A stretch of DNA of 43,404 nucleotides from Pseudomonadota bacterium (GTDB lineage Bacteria; SAR324; XYD2-FULL-50-16; JAHJRI01), in NCBI GenBank assembly GCA_022360105.1, contig JAKSDL010000062.1, forward strand, positions 1-43,404, read 5' to 3'. The notes beneath the pieces are model-generated. The model had not been told where the DNA came from and searched no databases. It saw only the letters and a program-made list of their open reading frames with translations. Each line of letters starts with the position of its first letter. Position 1 is the stretch's first letter. Of this stretch, positions 32,201 through 40,451 are shown piece by piece. The translations under genes and the position numbers were made by a program.

Positions 32201-35200
32201 ATGATCAAAATGTGCTCTTCCTTGATTGACGGAATAACAATAATTTATAAATGAGTTGGGATCAGTTTGCTCTAAAAAGGCAAGATGCCGAATGATCAGA
32301 TGATGAAGACTCTGTTCCGACTTCGCGGAAAGCGTGAAAAGTTGCTTGGAAAAGCCAATCGTGCAGTCTTCCGCTATACGATCTTGGGACCCCACGATCA
32401 TATGTGCATTGGTTCCTCCAAAACCGAAGGAGTTAATACCTGCAATTCTTGGTTGACTGTCACCAGGCCAGGATTGAGATGACACAGGGATCTTGAATGA
32501 CGTGTCTTCTAGAGTTATATGCGGATTCAACGAGTTAAAATGCAAGTTACTTGGAATTTCGCCGTGGTGTATTGCCAGCGTAGCCTTGAGTAAACCTGCG
32601 ATTCCGGCAGCTGATTCCAGATGACAAATATTGGTTTTTACCGAACCTAAAAAACAGGTTTTGTTAATTGGACGATCCTGCATGAGAACAGCTTTCAGGG
32701 AATCCACTTCAATTGGATCTCCCAAAGAGGTTCCAGTGCCGTGGGCTTCAATATAATTTACTTGAGAAGTTTTAATACCGGCATTTTTCAAAGCGTTGGT
32801 TATGACGGCTTGTTGACTGGGGCCGTTAGGAGCCGTGATACCGTTGCTCCGCCCATCCTGATTTATTGCCGAACCTTTTACAACAGCAAGAATGCTATCC
32901 CCACTTGCAATGGCATCCGGCAATAGTTTTAGAACGACAAGTCCGCAGCCTTCACTCCGAACATATCCGTCAGCTGCAGCATCAAAGGTTTTACAACGTC
33001 CGTCACTGGCCATCATGTCAGCTTGTGAGAAGACAACGGTAGGTTCGGGAGTCAGCAGTAAATTGACACCTCCTGCAATAGCCAGCTCCGATTCTCCGGT
33101 CCTTAGAGATTGACATGCCATGTGAACCGAAACCAGGGATGATGAACAAGCTGTATCGACCGCTATACTCGGTCCTCTGAAATCATACTGGTATGAAATT
33201 CGATTGGCGGCAATGCTCAAAGCGCCGCCTATACCCTGGTAAGCATTCTCTTGTTCATTACTATCAAGCGTTAATCGACTATATTCGTTGTTTGAGATAC
33301 CAATAAATACACCGGTATTTGAATTAACCAGGTCTTCGACATTGATTCCTGCGTTTTCAAAAGCCTCCCAGGAAACCTCAAGTAAAATTCGCTGCTGGGG
33401 ATCCATGAAAATCGCTTCTCTGGGTGAAATCCCGAAAAACAAAGGATCAAAATGATCAATTTTATCTAAAAACCCACCCCACCGCGTGTTCATTTTTCCC
33501 GGTTGTTTTTTTTCCGCATCAAAATATGATTCTATGTCCCATCTATCCGGAGGCACTTCGGTGATTGCATCTACCGAGTTTTGCAATAGTTCCCAAAATT
33601 CAGACAGATTGTTTGCACCGGGAAATCGGCAGGCAGCTCCTACAATGGCAATTGGGGTGTTGAGCTCCAGCTGATCCGATCGTCCCATATTGTATAGACC
33701 AATCGGTAGCGTATCACCTGACAAATGTTTGGCGATAGATCTTATAGTCGGGAAATTGTAAAAAACCGTTGGCGAAACTGCCTTACCTAACCATTCTTCC
33801 AATTCTCCTGAAATTCCGACTGCTGCCAACGAATCCAGGCCATAACGAAACAGTTCAATTCCCGGATTAATTTGATGGCGAGCTAGTTTGAATTCCTGGG
33901 CAAGGCGAGATAACAACCAGGACTCAATGGCTTCAGTATTGTGTATCTGTTTGTCCTTTGCTTTCTCAGCGAGAACAGATTTAACCGGCTTATCAACCCA
34001 TTCTTTAATAACGATGAGTTTGTTATCGAGAAATTGCTTCCTGCAGTCCAGTCGTCTGATCTTTCCACTAGTGGTTTTTGGCAGACTGACAGGTCTTATC
34101 AGAACTATGGCATGCGTTTGCAATCCATGATTTTCGGCTACCGCCTGCCTGATGGAATCGATGCATTCATCCAGAACCATGTCTGGGTCTGGTTGACTGA
34201 TCCCTCGATCATTGGCATTGAATTGTCGTCTTTCAGATCGTTGTCTGCTGTCCAGAGCTATGCCGTCGCTGCCAAGTCTGCGTCTTTCACTGAGAAAACG
34301 GCGTTCTAATTCAGCTACGACCACCAGTTTTTCTTCACCTTTTTCCTCAATGGTAAAAGCTGCTGAGCAACCTGCACGAAGAGCTTTTACACTGGCTTCT
34401 ACCGTCGCTTCAATATCATGCGGGTAATGGTTACGACCCCTGATAACGATGAGATTTTTGACGCGACCGGTTATATACAATTCTCCTTCCCTGAGGAACC
34501 CCAAATCACCTGTTCGCAGAAAGGCTTCGTCCTGGTTGCCTTTTATTCTTGCTTTAAGAAGCTTGTTAGTTTGTTCTTCATTGTCCCAATACCCTTGGGA
34601 GACATTTTTGCCAGAGACCCAGATTTCCCCAATCTTGTCGGGGGCACACTCACGCAAACTGTATGGATCGACGATTTTAATTTTTTGATCCAGCATGGTT
34701 TGACCACACCCCACTAAAACCTGGTGTTTTTTACCAGGTAGTGCCGGCTTTACTTGATGCCGGGTAAGTGCATCCCAGTCTACAGAGAAGTAATTAGGGG
34801 CTGCTTCTTTCTTTCCTCCTGAGACAATTAATGTGGCTTCAGCCAACCCAAAAGCGGGGTAGAATGTTTCCCTGCGAAAACCGTAAGGACCAAATGCCTC
34901 AATAAAGCGTTCAAGTGTTTTATGACGAACGGTATCAGATCCTACCAAGGCGAATTTCCAACTACTTAGATCCAGTTGCTCTCTTTGTTCCGGGGTGATT
35001 CGGTGGATGCAAAAATCGAAGGCAAAATTCGGGGCACCTCCGGTGGTGGTAGCTTTATGTCTGGATATTGCATCCAGCCAGCGAAAGGGTTTCTGCAAGA
35101 ATGCCTCTGGTGACATAAAAATGCATTTAAATCCAATATACAGGGGATGCATAATGTTGCCGATCAAACCCATATCATGGTAGAGAGGTAACCAGGTGAC

Positions 35201-35848
35201 CAGTATACAATCCCTTGTATGCGCGGTGGAAGGCGTTAGCATTCGCTGATTGTAGATAAGGTTACCATGACTTACCATGACACCTTTGGGTAAACCGGTG
35301 GAACCCGAGGTGTATTGTAAAAAAGCGAGGTGATTTCCTTCAATTTCCGGGTGCTGCCATTTTGTTTCCAGCGACCTTAGTTCTTCAGTCTGATCGCTAA
35401 CAAGCCAATGAAGTTGCTCTAATTCAGCTATCGAAAAGTCGGCTTTTACTTTCTCAAATCGTTCCAATATGGATGATATTGTCATCACCGAGCTGCATCC
35501 TGAATTATTTAGCACAGCCAGAATTCGTACCATGTCTTTGTCTTTCCTTGGCGGATAGACTGGTACAGCGACAACACCAGCATAAAGGCAACCGAAAAAG
35601 GCAGCTAGAAATTCCAATCCCGGAGGATAGATTAAAAGACAACGATCTCCCACTAGATGGTTTTTTTGCAGCATGGCAGCAATGCATTTTGCCTGTCGAT
35701 CCAGTTCACCATAAGTTATCGAGACCTCGTTGACTTCTCCATCTACCAAAAACACGTAGGCAATCCGATCTGGCTCCAGTTCTGCCCTCCAACTCAACAC
35801 GTCGATCATTGAGGTGGGAACACTTCCAAATAGTGATTGATCTCCCAT
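29288..35848 (-). CDS. FAAL-initiated type I polyketide synthase (FAAL-ACP-KS-AT-KR-ACP)
   Basis: A 2186-residue single-module PKS that should activate a free fatty acid and extend it once. The fatty-acyl-AMP ligase (1-620) shows YTSGSTGLPKGV and RTGDLGFL, with an Arg-rich insertion (about 516-550). ACP1 has Ser673 (GLDSL). KS (732-1155) has Cys901 (DTACSSS), His1036 (HGTGT) and His1076 (KTNICH; the usual Gly is Cys). The AT region (1255-1500) is short, and GHSxGE has become GSGIGE (1341-1346), so the serine nucleophile is Gly1343. KR (1773-1955) has TGGLGKIGL, Tyr1928 and Asn1932, Trp1920 present and no LDD motif, indicating A-type stereochemistry. ACP2 has Ser2098. An acidic C-terminal tail resembles a PKS docking helix. 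No DH, ER, ST or TE is present. The order equals the first six domains of cyanobacterial olefin synthase. No ribosome binding site is obvious. Confidence 0.93.
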   Translation of the reverse strand: MGDQSLFGSVPTSMIDVLSWRAELEPDRIAYVFLVDGEVNEVSITYGELDRQAKCIAAMLQKNHLVGDRCLLIYPPGLEFLAAFFGCLYAGVVAVPVYPPRKDKDMVRILAVLNNSGCSSVMTISSILERFEKVKADFSIAELEQLHWLVSDQTEELRSLETKWQHPEIEGNHLAFLQYTSGSTGLPKGVMVSHGNLIYNQRMLTPSTAHTRDCILVTWLPLYHDMGLIGNIMHPLYIGFKCIFMSPEAFLQKPFRWLDAISRHKATTTGGAPNFAFDFCIHRITPEQREQLDLSSWKFALVGSDTVRHKTLERFIEAFGPYGFRRETFYPAFGLAEATLIVSGGKKEAAPNYFSVDWDALTRHQVKPALPGKKHQVLVGCGQTMLDQKIKIVDPYSLRECAPDKIGEIWVSGKNVSQGYWDNEEQTNKLLKARIKGNQDEAFLRTGDLGFLREGELYITGRVKNLIVIRGRNHYPHDIEATVEASVKALRAGCSAAFTIEEKGEEKLVVVAELERRFLSERRRLGSDGIALDSRQRSERRQFNANDRGISQPDPDMVLDECIDSIRQAVAENHGLQTHAIVLIRPVSLPKTTSGKIRRLDCRKQFLDNKLIVIKEWVDKPVKSVLAEKAKDKQIHNTEAIESWLLSRLAQEFKLARHQINPGIELFRYGLDSLAAVGISGELEEWLGKAVSPTVFYNFPTIRSIAKHLSGDTLPIGLYNMGRSDQLELNTPIAIVGAACRFPGANNLSEFWELLQNSVDAITEVPPDRWDIESYFDAEKKQPGKMNTRWGGFLDKIDHFDPLFFGISPREAIFMDPQQRILLEVSWEAFENAGINVEDLVNSNTGVFIGISNNEYSRLTLDSNEQENAYQGIGGALSIAANRISYQYDFRGPSIAVDTACSSSLVSVHMACQSLRTGESELAIAGGVNLLLTPEPTVVFSQADMMASDGRCKTFDAAADGYVRSEGCGLVVLKLLPDAIASGDSILAVVKGSAINQDGRSNGITAPNGPSQQAVITNALKNAGIKTSQVNYIEAHGTGTSLGDPIEVDSLKAVLMQDRPINKTCFLGSVKTNICHLESAAGIAGLLKATLAIHHGEIPSNLHFNSLNPHITLEDTSFKIPVSSQSWPGDSQPRIAGINSFGFGGTNAHMIVGSQDRIAEDCTIGFSKQLFTLSAKSEQSLHHLIIRHLAFLEQTDPNSFINYCYSVNQGRAHFDHRIAIPSDSISQLIEHLKVLSTQKVDKPLKPVLQQDQIPRIVFTFPGHSAFNANLGSSLYRLHPVFAAGIDQCDDLTGQVINQSLVSLITEKRSDNDFSHLIAFAIEYSLAKLWVSWGIVPDVLVGSGIGEIVAATLADIFDLDLGLKLAALYDGKGNIEFADFYTQSPTLPVLSGNSGEDPLKHGGKDLDYWQKRTENTAAKITKSLEDQGYRFSIMMGPCDVSKSNDRDTRGLVCLPSLSDDKEDWDQLLDTLGELYMSGVNVNWLGFYDKFKGLEKINLPNYPFRKKSYWIDDRKNRETSTVKIDQHQYEIKWKAANSDSETKLPGSAAKKGGFWLIFADNEGVGSNISLFLKRQEQNAVLVYSGNNYSQIAPDHFEISHSNSDHYDRLLNETGSKLGPCQGIIHLWSLNESGSPEVETMSLVSTIKSSSLNVLYLMQSISRCNQLPTKGLWFATYNAHAFKTKSPQQISIAQRVLWGLGKGIALEFSDVDLGLIDLDKASPEINSALICRELALSPKEWQVAYRNGNRYVARLVPAKHQENTKQQSKKIKNDATYLITGGLGKIGLNLANFLVEKGARHIALVSRTGLPDPSSRAEHQELAAQLIQDLETKGINIKSYKADVSDFGKMKKVLEEIQATQAAVKGVFHAAGSVSKSTISGITEEEFLDVLKPKVEGTCVLHRLSLSMDLDYFVLFSSVSSVWGSREIAHYAAANSFLDGFAEYRKALQLPVTSINWGPWAEGGMTSTEEQLKMSRMGIYSMSPESSLKILDKALSLDFFTQIVASIDWHRFVSLYQSIGYGSLFSELPVSPKSSNTGGSMMTAGQAANQGKWLNKLLALNDKEKAAELLELIKTEIAKILQCQPADINIDTGFIDLGLDSLMAVELKDTLEQQLNLTLDATIVFDYPNLNTLTKHLISLLDSEQSHPEKTPVKPELINSHQTNDSHSDLDDLTDDEVAKLIEKEIEDI

Positions 35849-36189
35849 GTGCTTCGGTATATTTAGTGTTTACGATAAAGATTTAAGTTGCTGATACTTA
35901 AGCTACAACACCATATCATGGGTTAGGGTATTTGTGAATGGATTTGAAATACTTCTTGAATGTGTTTTGAAAACATCATACACCTATTCATTCGGATTTT
36001 CACCATAAAATTCAATACTTAACCCGATTTGGTGGGCCAGCTTGTGAATAGGTTTTTGTCTAAAAAACACCATTGGATTTGGTGCTTGCCAAGCATCAGG
36101 TTAACACGTCTTTTAAGGAAAGTCTGTATTTATTGAGCGAAGGCCTTTCAGGCGCTATATGTTGACAAGCATTTATGTTGAGGACGTTT
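35849..36189. other. Intergenic region upstream of the PKS gene
   Basis: 340 bases with no ORF. The promoter of the PKS should be here. ACCTATTCA (35982-35990) and TGAATAGGT (36045-36053) form a perfect 9-bp inverted repeat with a 54-base spacer, the plus-strand copy followed by a T run. It could be a looped operator or a weak terminator-like structure. No terminator for the upstream membrane-protein gene is clear. Confidence 0.35.
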
Positions 36190-37308
36190 CTAGCTGAGAG
36201 ACCTGACTTGCTTCTTCGCTCTCAGGTAAATTTCAAAAGAATAGAACAGGAAAGTTAAGGGTATGAAGAATTCTTTATATTCTTTAAAGGATGGAGCCCT
36301 TTCCACTCGAATTCCAAACAAGACAAAAGACAACTGGGAGAGAAAGAAAAGGGAAACCAAAATGGACAACAATACTAAATTTTTATCCGCCTTCTTAACC
36401 CAAATGTAATAAATTAAAATGTACAGTGTGATAAAAAAACTTAGTTGAAAGTAAAGATTGTTCCACATGTCATAATTATAGGCTACTGCCATAGCACCAA
36501 TATATAACATGAGTCTGCTAGGTAAAAAATACTTGAAAACAGGAACTCTGGTTATCAAAGATCGATGATCATAAAAAAAAGGAAGGATGATAAAAAAGAG
36601 AAATGTTGAGAAGTAATATGATAATTCGAATCGATAGGTTGAATAATTATGAAGATTGGTTTCGCCCTGACTGTTACCCATAAAAAAATCAGGAGTATCA
36701 AAAAACAAAACCCCTTGCATCCATGCAATCTCTTCCATGCAAATTACAAAAAACAGCAAAGAGAAAAACCAACCTAAAACGGCAGCATATTTGTAAACAG
36801 ATTTAATCTTTCTTACCGTAAAAAAAGCAAAACCAGTGAAGATAAATACAATGAAAGCAACGAATGAAAAGATGGCTGACAAATTTTCGACCAGCTTTTC
36901 ATCACTGCTCAAATCTCTAAATTGAATCGGGTCATAAAAAAACACAGCCAGATAAGCAAACGAAAATACAATTACTGAAATTAACCCGATCTTCCTTTTG
37001 TTTATTGAAAGAGTTACCCAAGGCCATAACGAATCTGATAAGGGATCGGAACTGGAAATTGGTTGTATGTCAGGAATCCTGTTATATCGAGTCACAAATA
37101 AAAAAAATAATAATCCGACAAGGGCAATTAAAACTGTTCGGATTAAATAGGCGCTTTCAAAATTTGGTCTGCTTACACCACCCCAAACTCGTCCAAGTAG
37201 TGCATTGTCGATGATATTGACAGCTGCAATTGCCACGGCGAGTAGGGTTGAAACATATACTAATTCCAAAGTGAGATTTTTTAGCGATGCCTTGTCTTCG
37301 GTGATCAT
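36190..37308 (-). CDS. Polytopic membrane protein of unknown function (EEIxWxQ/NLHN motif)
   Basis: A 372-residue integral inner-membrane protein with nine or ten predicted hydrophobic helices (about residues 15-36, 54-71, 106-125, 147-167, 175-195, 229-249, 263-280, 288-306, 314-333, 345-362). After the fifth helix lies a polar stretch with EEIAWMQGVLFFDTP and then QGETNLHN. I recognise this combination (EEISWGQ...P...N.Q.E.NLHN) from a widespread uncharacterised bacterial membrane protein family; its conserved Glu and His residues could form an active site or metal site. It lies between the PKS and the acyl-CoA dehydrogenase, on the PKS strand and upstream of it, so it could be part of the same locus, for example in lipid product handling. 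That role is inference only. Confidence 0.72.
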   Translation of the reverse strand: MITEDKASLKNLTLELVYVSTLLAVAIAAVNIIDNALLGRVWGGVSRPNFESAYLIRTVLIALVGLLFFLFVTRYNRIPDIQPISSSDPLSDSLWPWVTLSINKRKIGLISVIVFSFAYLAVFFYDPIQFRDLSSDEKLVENLSAIFSFVAFIVFIFTGFAFFTVRKIKSVYKYAAVLGWFFSLLFFVICMEEIAWMQGVLFFDTPDFFMGNSQGETNLHNYSTYRFELSYYFSTFLFFIILPFFYDHRSLITRVPVFKYFLPSRLMLYIGAMAVAYNYDMWNNLYFQLSFFITLYILIYYIWVKKADKNLVLLSILVSLFFLSQLSFVLFGIRVERAPSFKEYKEFFIPLTFLFYSFEIYLRAKKQVRSLS

Positions 37309-37590
37309 AATTGTTCAAGTTTTAGTTGATAATGAGATTAAATCGTGCAAACCATGCAAGCGGAAAGTCTCTGGCCCTGTGTTAACACTAATCAGTTTGA
37401 TCACTTTAATCAATACATAGCTTTAGCATCTTTGAAATTCGAATCTAAATCATCAGATTTAATTTTTTTATAATCCAAGAGCAATGAACTTATAATGCTG
37501 AAGAGACGAGTTGCTGTTATCGAAAATCAATTTTTAGGTTGACTCTGCAATAAAGACAGGATTAACTGTGTGAAAGAGAGTAAATAAAAC

Positions 37591-37600
37591 CGAACGTTCG
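37591..37600. promoter_or_regulatory. Palindromic TetR-type operator before the acyl-CoA dehydrogenase gene
   Basis: CGAACGTTCG is a perfect 10-bp palindrome 28 bases before the ATG at 37629, flanked by AAAAC and TTTTAT. GAACGTTC-centred palindromes are typical operators of TetR-family regulators of fatty-acid and acyl-CoA metabolism. A TATAAA (37604-37609) just downstream could be the -10 box, which would place the palindrome over the promoter. No TetR gene is in the window. Confidence 0.45.
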
Positions 37601-37628
37601 TTTTATAAAATTCAAGTGAGGAAAAGCT

Positions 37629-39326
37629 ATGACGTTACTGAATCCTAAAACAGAGCGCTATGAGCATCTGGATGAAAAGTCCCGGGAAATCATGTTGAAG
37701 ACCATAGATTTTTTTGAAAAAAAGGGAAAAACAAAATTGGTCGACGATTATAATGCCAAGGAATGGTATTCCGATTTTTTAGATTTTGTAAAAGAGAACA
37801 AGATCTTTTATACCTTGCTGACTCCTTCGGAATATGGTGAGGAAGGATGTCGATGGGATACCAGGAGGAATTGTGATTTTAACGAAATTCTTGGCTTTTA
37901 CGGATTATGTTACTGGTATACCTGGCAGGTAACTATTCTGGGACTGGGCCCTATCTGGATGGGTAAAAACGAGGAAGTTAAAAAGAAAGCGGCTCAAATG
38001 CTTAAAGAGGGAGGAATTTTCGCGTTTGGCTTGTCAGAAAAAGCGCACGGGGCAGATATTTATGCCAGTGATATGTCGCTGTTGCCTTTGGGAGATGGCA
38101 AATATGTGGCGGAAGGTGGAAAATATTATATAGGAAATGCCAATAAAGCATCCTTGGTCTCCGTGTTTGGCAAGAATTCGGAAAACGATGAGTATGTATT
38201 TTTTACTGTTGACTCCCAGCATTCGAATTATGATTTGGTTAAGAATGTGGTTTCCAGCCAGAATTATGTAGCTGAATTTGCGCTGAACAGTTACCCGGTG
38301 ACAGACGACGATATTCTTACTACCGGCAGAGAAGCATGGGATTCTTCTTTAAATACCATCAATGTTGGTAAATACAACCTTGGATGGGCCTCTGTTGGTA
38401 TTTGTACTCATGCTTTTTATGAGGCTTTAAATCACGCATCTCATAGAAATCTGTTTGGCAAGTTTGTAACGGACTTCTCCCACATTAAACAGCTTTTTAT
38501 GGATGCTTATTGTCGATTGACGGCAATGAAACTTTTTGCATTAAGGGCCAGTGACTATATGCGCAGTGCTTCCCCGGAAGACAGGCGCTACCTGCTTTAT
38601 AACCCAATGGTAAAAATGAAGGTAACCACCCAGGGTGAAGATGTCATCAACCATCTCTGGGATGTCATGGCAGCAAAAGGGTTTGAAAAAGATCAATATT
38701 TTTCCGTTGCTGCGGTGGATATTAGAGGATTACCAAAACTGGAGGGAACGGTTCATGTCAATATGGCCCTGATCATCAAATTTATGCCCAACTATTTTTT
38801 CAACCCGGGTGAATTCCCTGAAATTCCTGCACGTGACGATGCCACCAACGACGATTTTCTCTTCAACCAGGGTGCCACTAAAGGTCTGGGCAAAATCCAA
38901 TTTCACGATTTCAATAAAGCTTATAACAGTGTGGATTTGCCGAATATCAACTTGTTTAAGGAGCAGATCGAGGTATTCAAAGAATTCATGACTCAGGCAA
39001 CGCCGGATGCAGATCAACAGCAAGACATCGATTTTCTGTTGATTGTAGGAGAACTGTTTACTTTAGTGGCTTACGGTCAGCTGGTGATTGAAAATGCCAA
39101 AATCAAGAATCTGGATGATGATATTCTGGACAGGATTTTTGATGTGATTGTCAGAGATTTTTCCAAATTTGCCCTGCAACTGTATTCCAAGCCAAGTGCT
39201 ACGGATAAGCAAATGGAAATCTGCATGAAGATGATCAGGCGACCTAACATCAATTCTGATCAGTTTGATCGCATCTGGGATGCATATATCATCTCTCAGA
39301 AAGATCAATATGAAATGAACCTGTAG
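37629..39326 (+). CDS. Long-form acyl-CoA dehydrogenase family flavoprotein
   Basis: A 565-residue FAD enzyme that should introduce a 2,3-double bond into an acyl thioester. The helical N-terminal domain runs to about residue 125. The beta-domain segment FAFGLSEKAHGADIYASD matches the FAD/substrate-binding strand (SE.. GSD in the family). The C-terminal helical domain has HASHRNLFGKFVTDFSHIKQLF, where Arg and Phe contact FAD. A further 150-residue C-terminal extension makes it longer than the usual 380-400 residues, as in very-long-chain or FadE-like enzymes. I cannot fix the catalytic base. GTGAGG lies about 8 bases before the ATG. It is transcribed away from the membrane-protein/PKS genes, and an acyl-CoA-regulator-type palindrome precedes it, so it may act on the fatty substrate or product of the PKS. 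That link is inferred from position. Confidence 0.88.
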   Translation: MTLLNPKTERYEHLDEKSREIMLKTIDFFEKKGKTKLVDDYNAKEWYSDFLDFVKENKIFYTLLTPSEYGEEGCRWDTRRNCDFNEILGFYGLCYWYTWQVTILGLGPIWMGKNEEVKKKAAQMLKEGGIFAFGLSEKAHGADIYASDMSLLPLGDGKYVAEGGKYYIGNANKASLVSVFGKNSENDEYVFFTVDSQHSNYDLVKNVVSSQNYVAEFALNSYPVTDDDILTTGREAWDSSLNTINVGKYNLGWASVGICTHAFYEALNHASHRNLFGKFVTDFSHIKQLFMDAYCRLTAMKLFALRASDYMRSASPEDRRYLLYNPMVKMKVTTQGEDVINHLWDVMAAKGFEKDQYFSVAAVDIRGLPKLEGTVHVNMALIIKFMPNYFFNPGEFPEIPARDDATNDDFLFNQGATKGLGKIQFHDFNKAYNSVDLPNINLFKEQIEVFKEFMTQATPDADQQQDIDFLLIVGELFTLVAYGQLVIENAKIKNLDDDILDRIFDVIVRDFSKFALQLYSKPSATDKQMEICMKMIRRPNINSDQFDRIWDAYIISQKDQYEMNL

Positions 39327-39344
39327 GTATTAATTTTTTCTTGC

Positions 39345-39371
39345 AGGATGGGTTGATCATTGACCCATCCT
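39345..39371. terminator. Hairpin between convergent acyl-CoA dehydrogenase and panC
   Basis: AGGATGGGT (39345-39353) and ACCCATCCT (39363-39371) form a perfect 9-bp stem with a 9-nt loop, 18 bases after the acyl-CoA dehydrogenase stop and 17 after the panC stop. No T run follows on the plus strand. It is probably a shared terminator or 3' stabiliser. Confidence 0.55.
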
Positions 39372-39388
39372 ATTCATCAGTCTCCCGC

Positions 39389-40237
39389 CTAAATAGTTAA
39401 ATCCACGTTATCAATCAGACGGGTTTTGCCGAATTTAACTGCTAAAGCTATTAAAACATCACCTTCAATTCTGGGGATACTTTGCAGGGTTTTGCTGTTG
39501 ACTACTTCTACATAATCAATTTGAGCCTGGTTAACCGAATTGATTTGCTCTGTCAGCAGACGTTTGGTCATCACAGGATCTCGTTCCCCTTCCTGGATTT
39601 TTGCGATGGCATCAAAGAGCGACCGGGAGAGGATTCTGGCCTTTTCCCTGTCTTCAGCAGAGAGATATGCGTTCCTAGAACTCATGGCCAAGCCGTCTTC
39701 TTCCCTTATGATTGGACAAGGTACAATGGTGATATCCATGTTTAGATCTCTTACCATTTTTTCGATAACAACCACTTGCTGCGCATCTTTCTTTCCAAAA
39801 TAAGCATAATCAGGCGTTGCCATGTGAAAAAGCTTGGCGACAATTGTCGTTACTCCTCTAAAATGACCGGGGCGGGTTCTGCCACAGAGTTGTCTGGTCA
39901 GATCTCCTGCCACTTCAACAAATGTGCTATACCCGTCAGGATACATCTCTTCTACTGTAGGAGTGAACAGAATATCGACACCGTTTTCTTCGCATAGCCT
40001 TTTATCTCTTTCCATATCACGGGGATAAGATTCAAAATCCTCGTTTGGGCCAAATTGAGTAGGGTTAACAAAAATACTTGCCACAACAATGTCTGTTTCT
40101 TGTTTGGCACAATTCATCAGAGACAAATGACCATCGTGCAGGAATCCCATAGTCGGAACAAATCCGATTGTCTTAGCTTGTTTTTTGTAATCTTTGATCT
40201 TTGTTCTTAATTCGCTTACGGCTTCAACAACTTCCAT
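39389..40237 (-). CDS. panC: Pantothenate synthetase (pantoate-beta-alanine ligase)
   Basis: A 282-residue cytosolic enzyme joining pantoate and beta-alanine with ATP, the last step to pantothenate. It has the nucleotidyltransferase-type opening GFVPTMGFLHDGHLSLM (HxGH-like ATP site), VASIFVNPTQFGPNEDF, DYAYFGKKDAQQ and MSSRNAYLS, all at family positions and full length. GGAG lies 8 bases before the ATG. It follows panB on the same strand after an unusually long 214-base gap, so it may have an additional promoter. A beta-alanine-forming panD is not in the window. Confidence 0.97.
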   Translation of the reverse strand: MEVVEAVSELRTKIKDYKKQAKTIGFVPTMGFLHDGHLSLMNCAKQETDIVVASIFVNPTQFGPNEDFESYPRDMERDKRLCEENGVDILFTPTVEEMYPDGYSTFVEVAGDLTRQLCGRTRPGHFRGVTTIVAKLFHMATPDYAYFGKKDAQQVVVIEKMVRDLNMDITIVPCPIIREEDGLAMSSRNAYLSAEDREKARILSRSLFDAIAKIQEGERDPVMTKRLLTEQINSVNQAQIDYVEVVNSKTLQSIPRIEGDVLIALAVKFGKTRLIDNVDLTI

Positions 40238-40451
40238 GTATTACTCCGGGCTTATTTGGTTTTCGTTTAGTAACTATAATACTTAAGACTGTCCATTAAT
40301 AAGAATGTGTCGGTGACCGAGTTACAATACTTTGTCTCGCTTTACAACTCAAAGGTGGATCCGTCGTTTCTTTCGAAGCTGCAAGTTTCGCTTCTCATGA
40401 CCCACCAACTTGTTTTGCGGCACCGGTCTGGGCACAGCTCCGTCTTACATC
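40238..40451. other. Long gap inside the pan locus
   Basis: 214 bases between panB and panC with no ORF. The stretch 40310-40440 is visibly more GC-rich than normal spacers here and includes small inverted repeats such as GAAGC (40376-40380) and GCTTC (40390-40394). It could be a dispersed repeat or a decayed insertion. A terminator for panB is not obvious. Confidence 0.35.

Noticed and set aside
40330..40440. Hammerhead-ribozyme-like core in the panB-panC spacer
   Set aside because: A GAGAAGCGAAAC string is present on the minus strand, but the required CTGATGAG core and the paired stems are missing.
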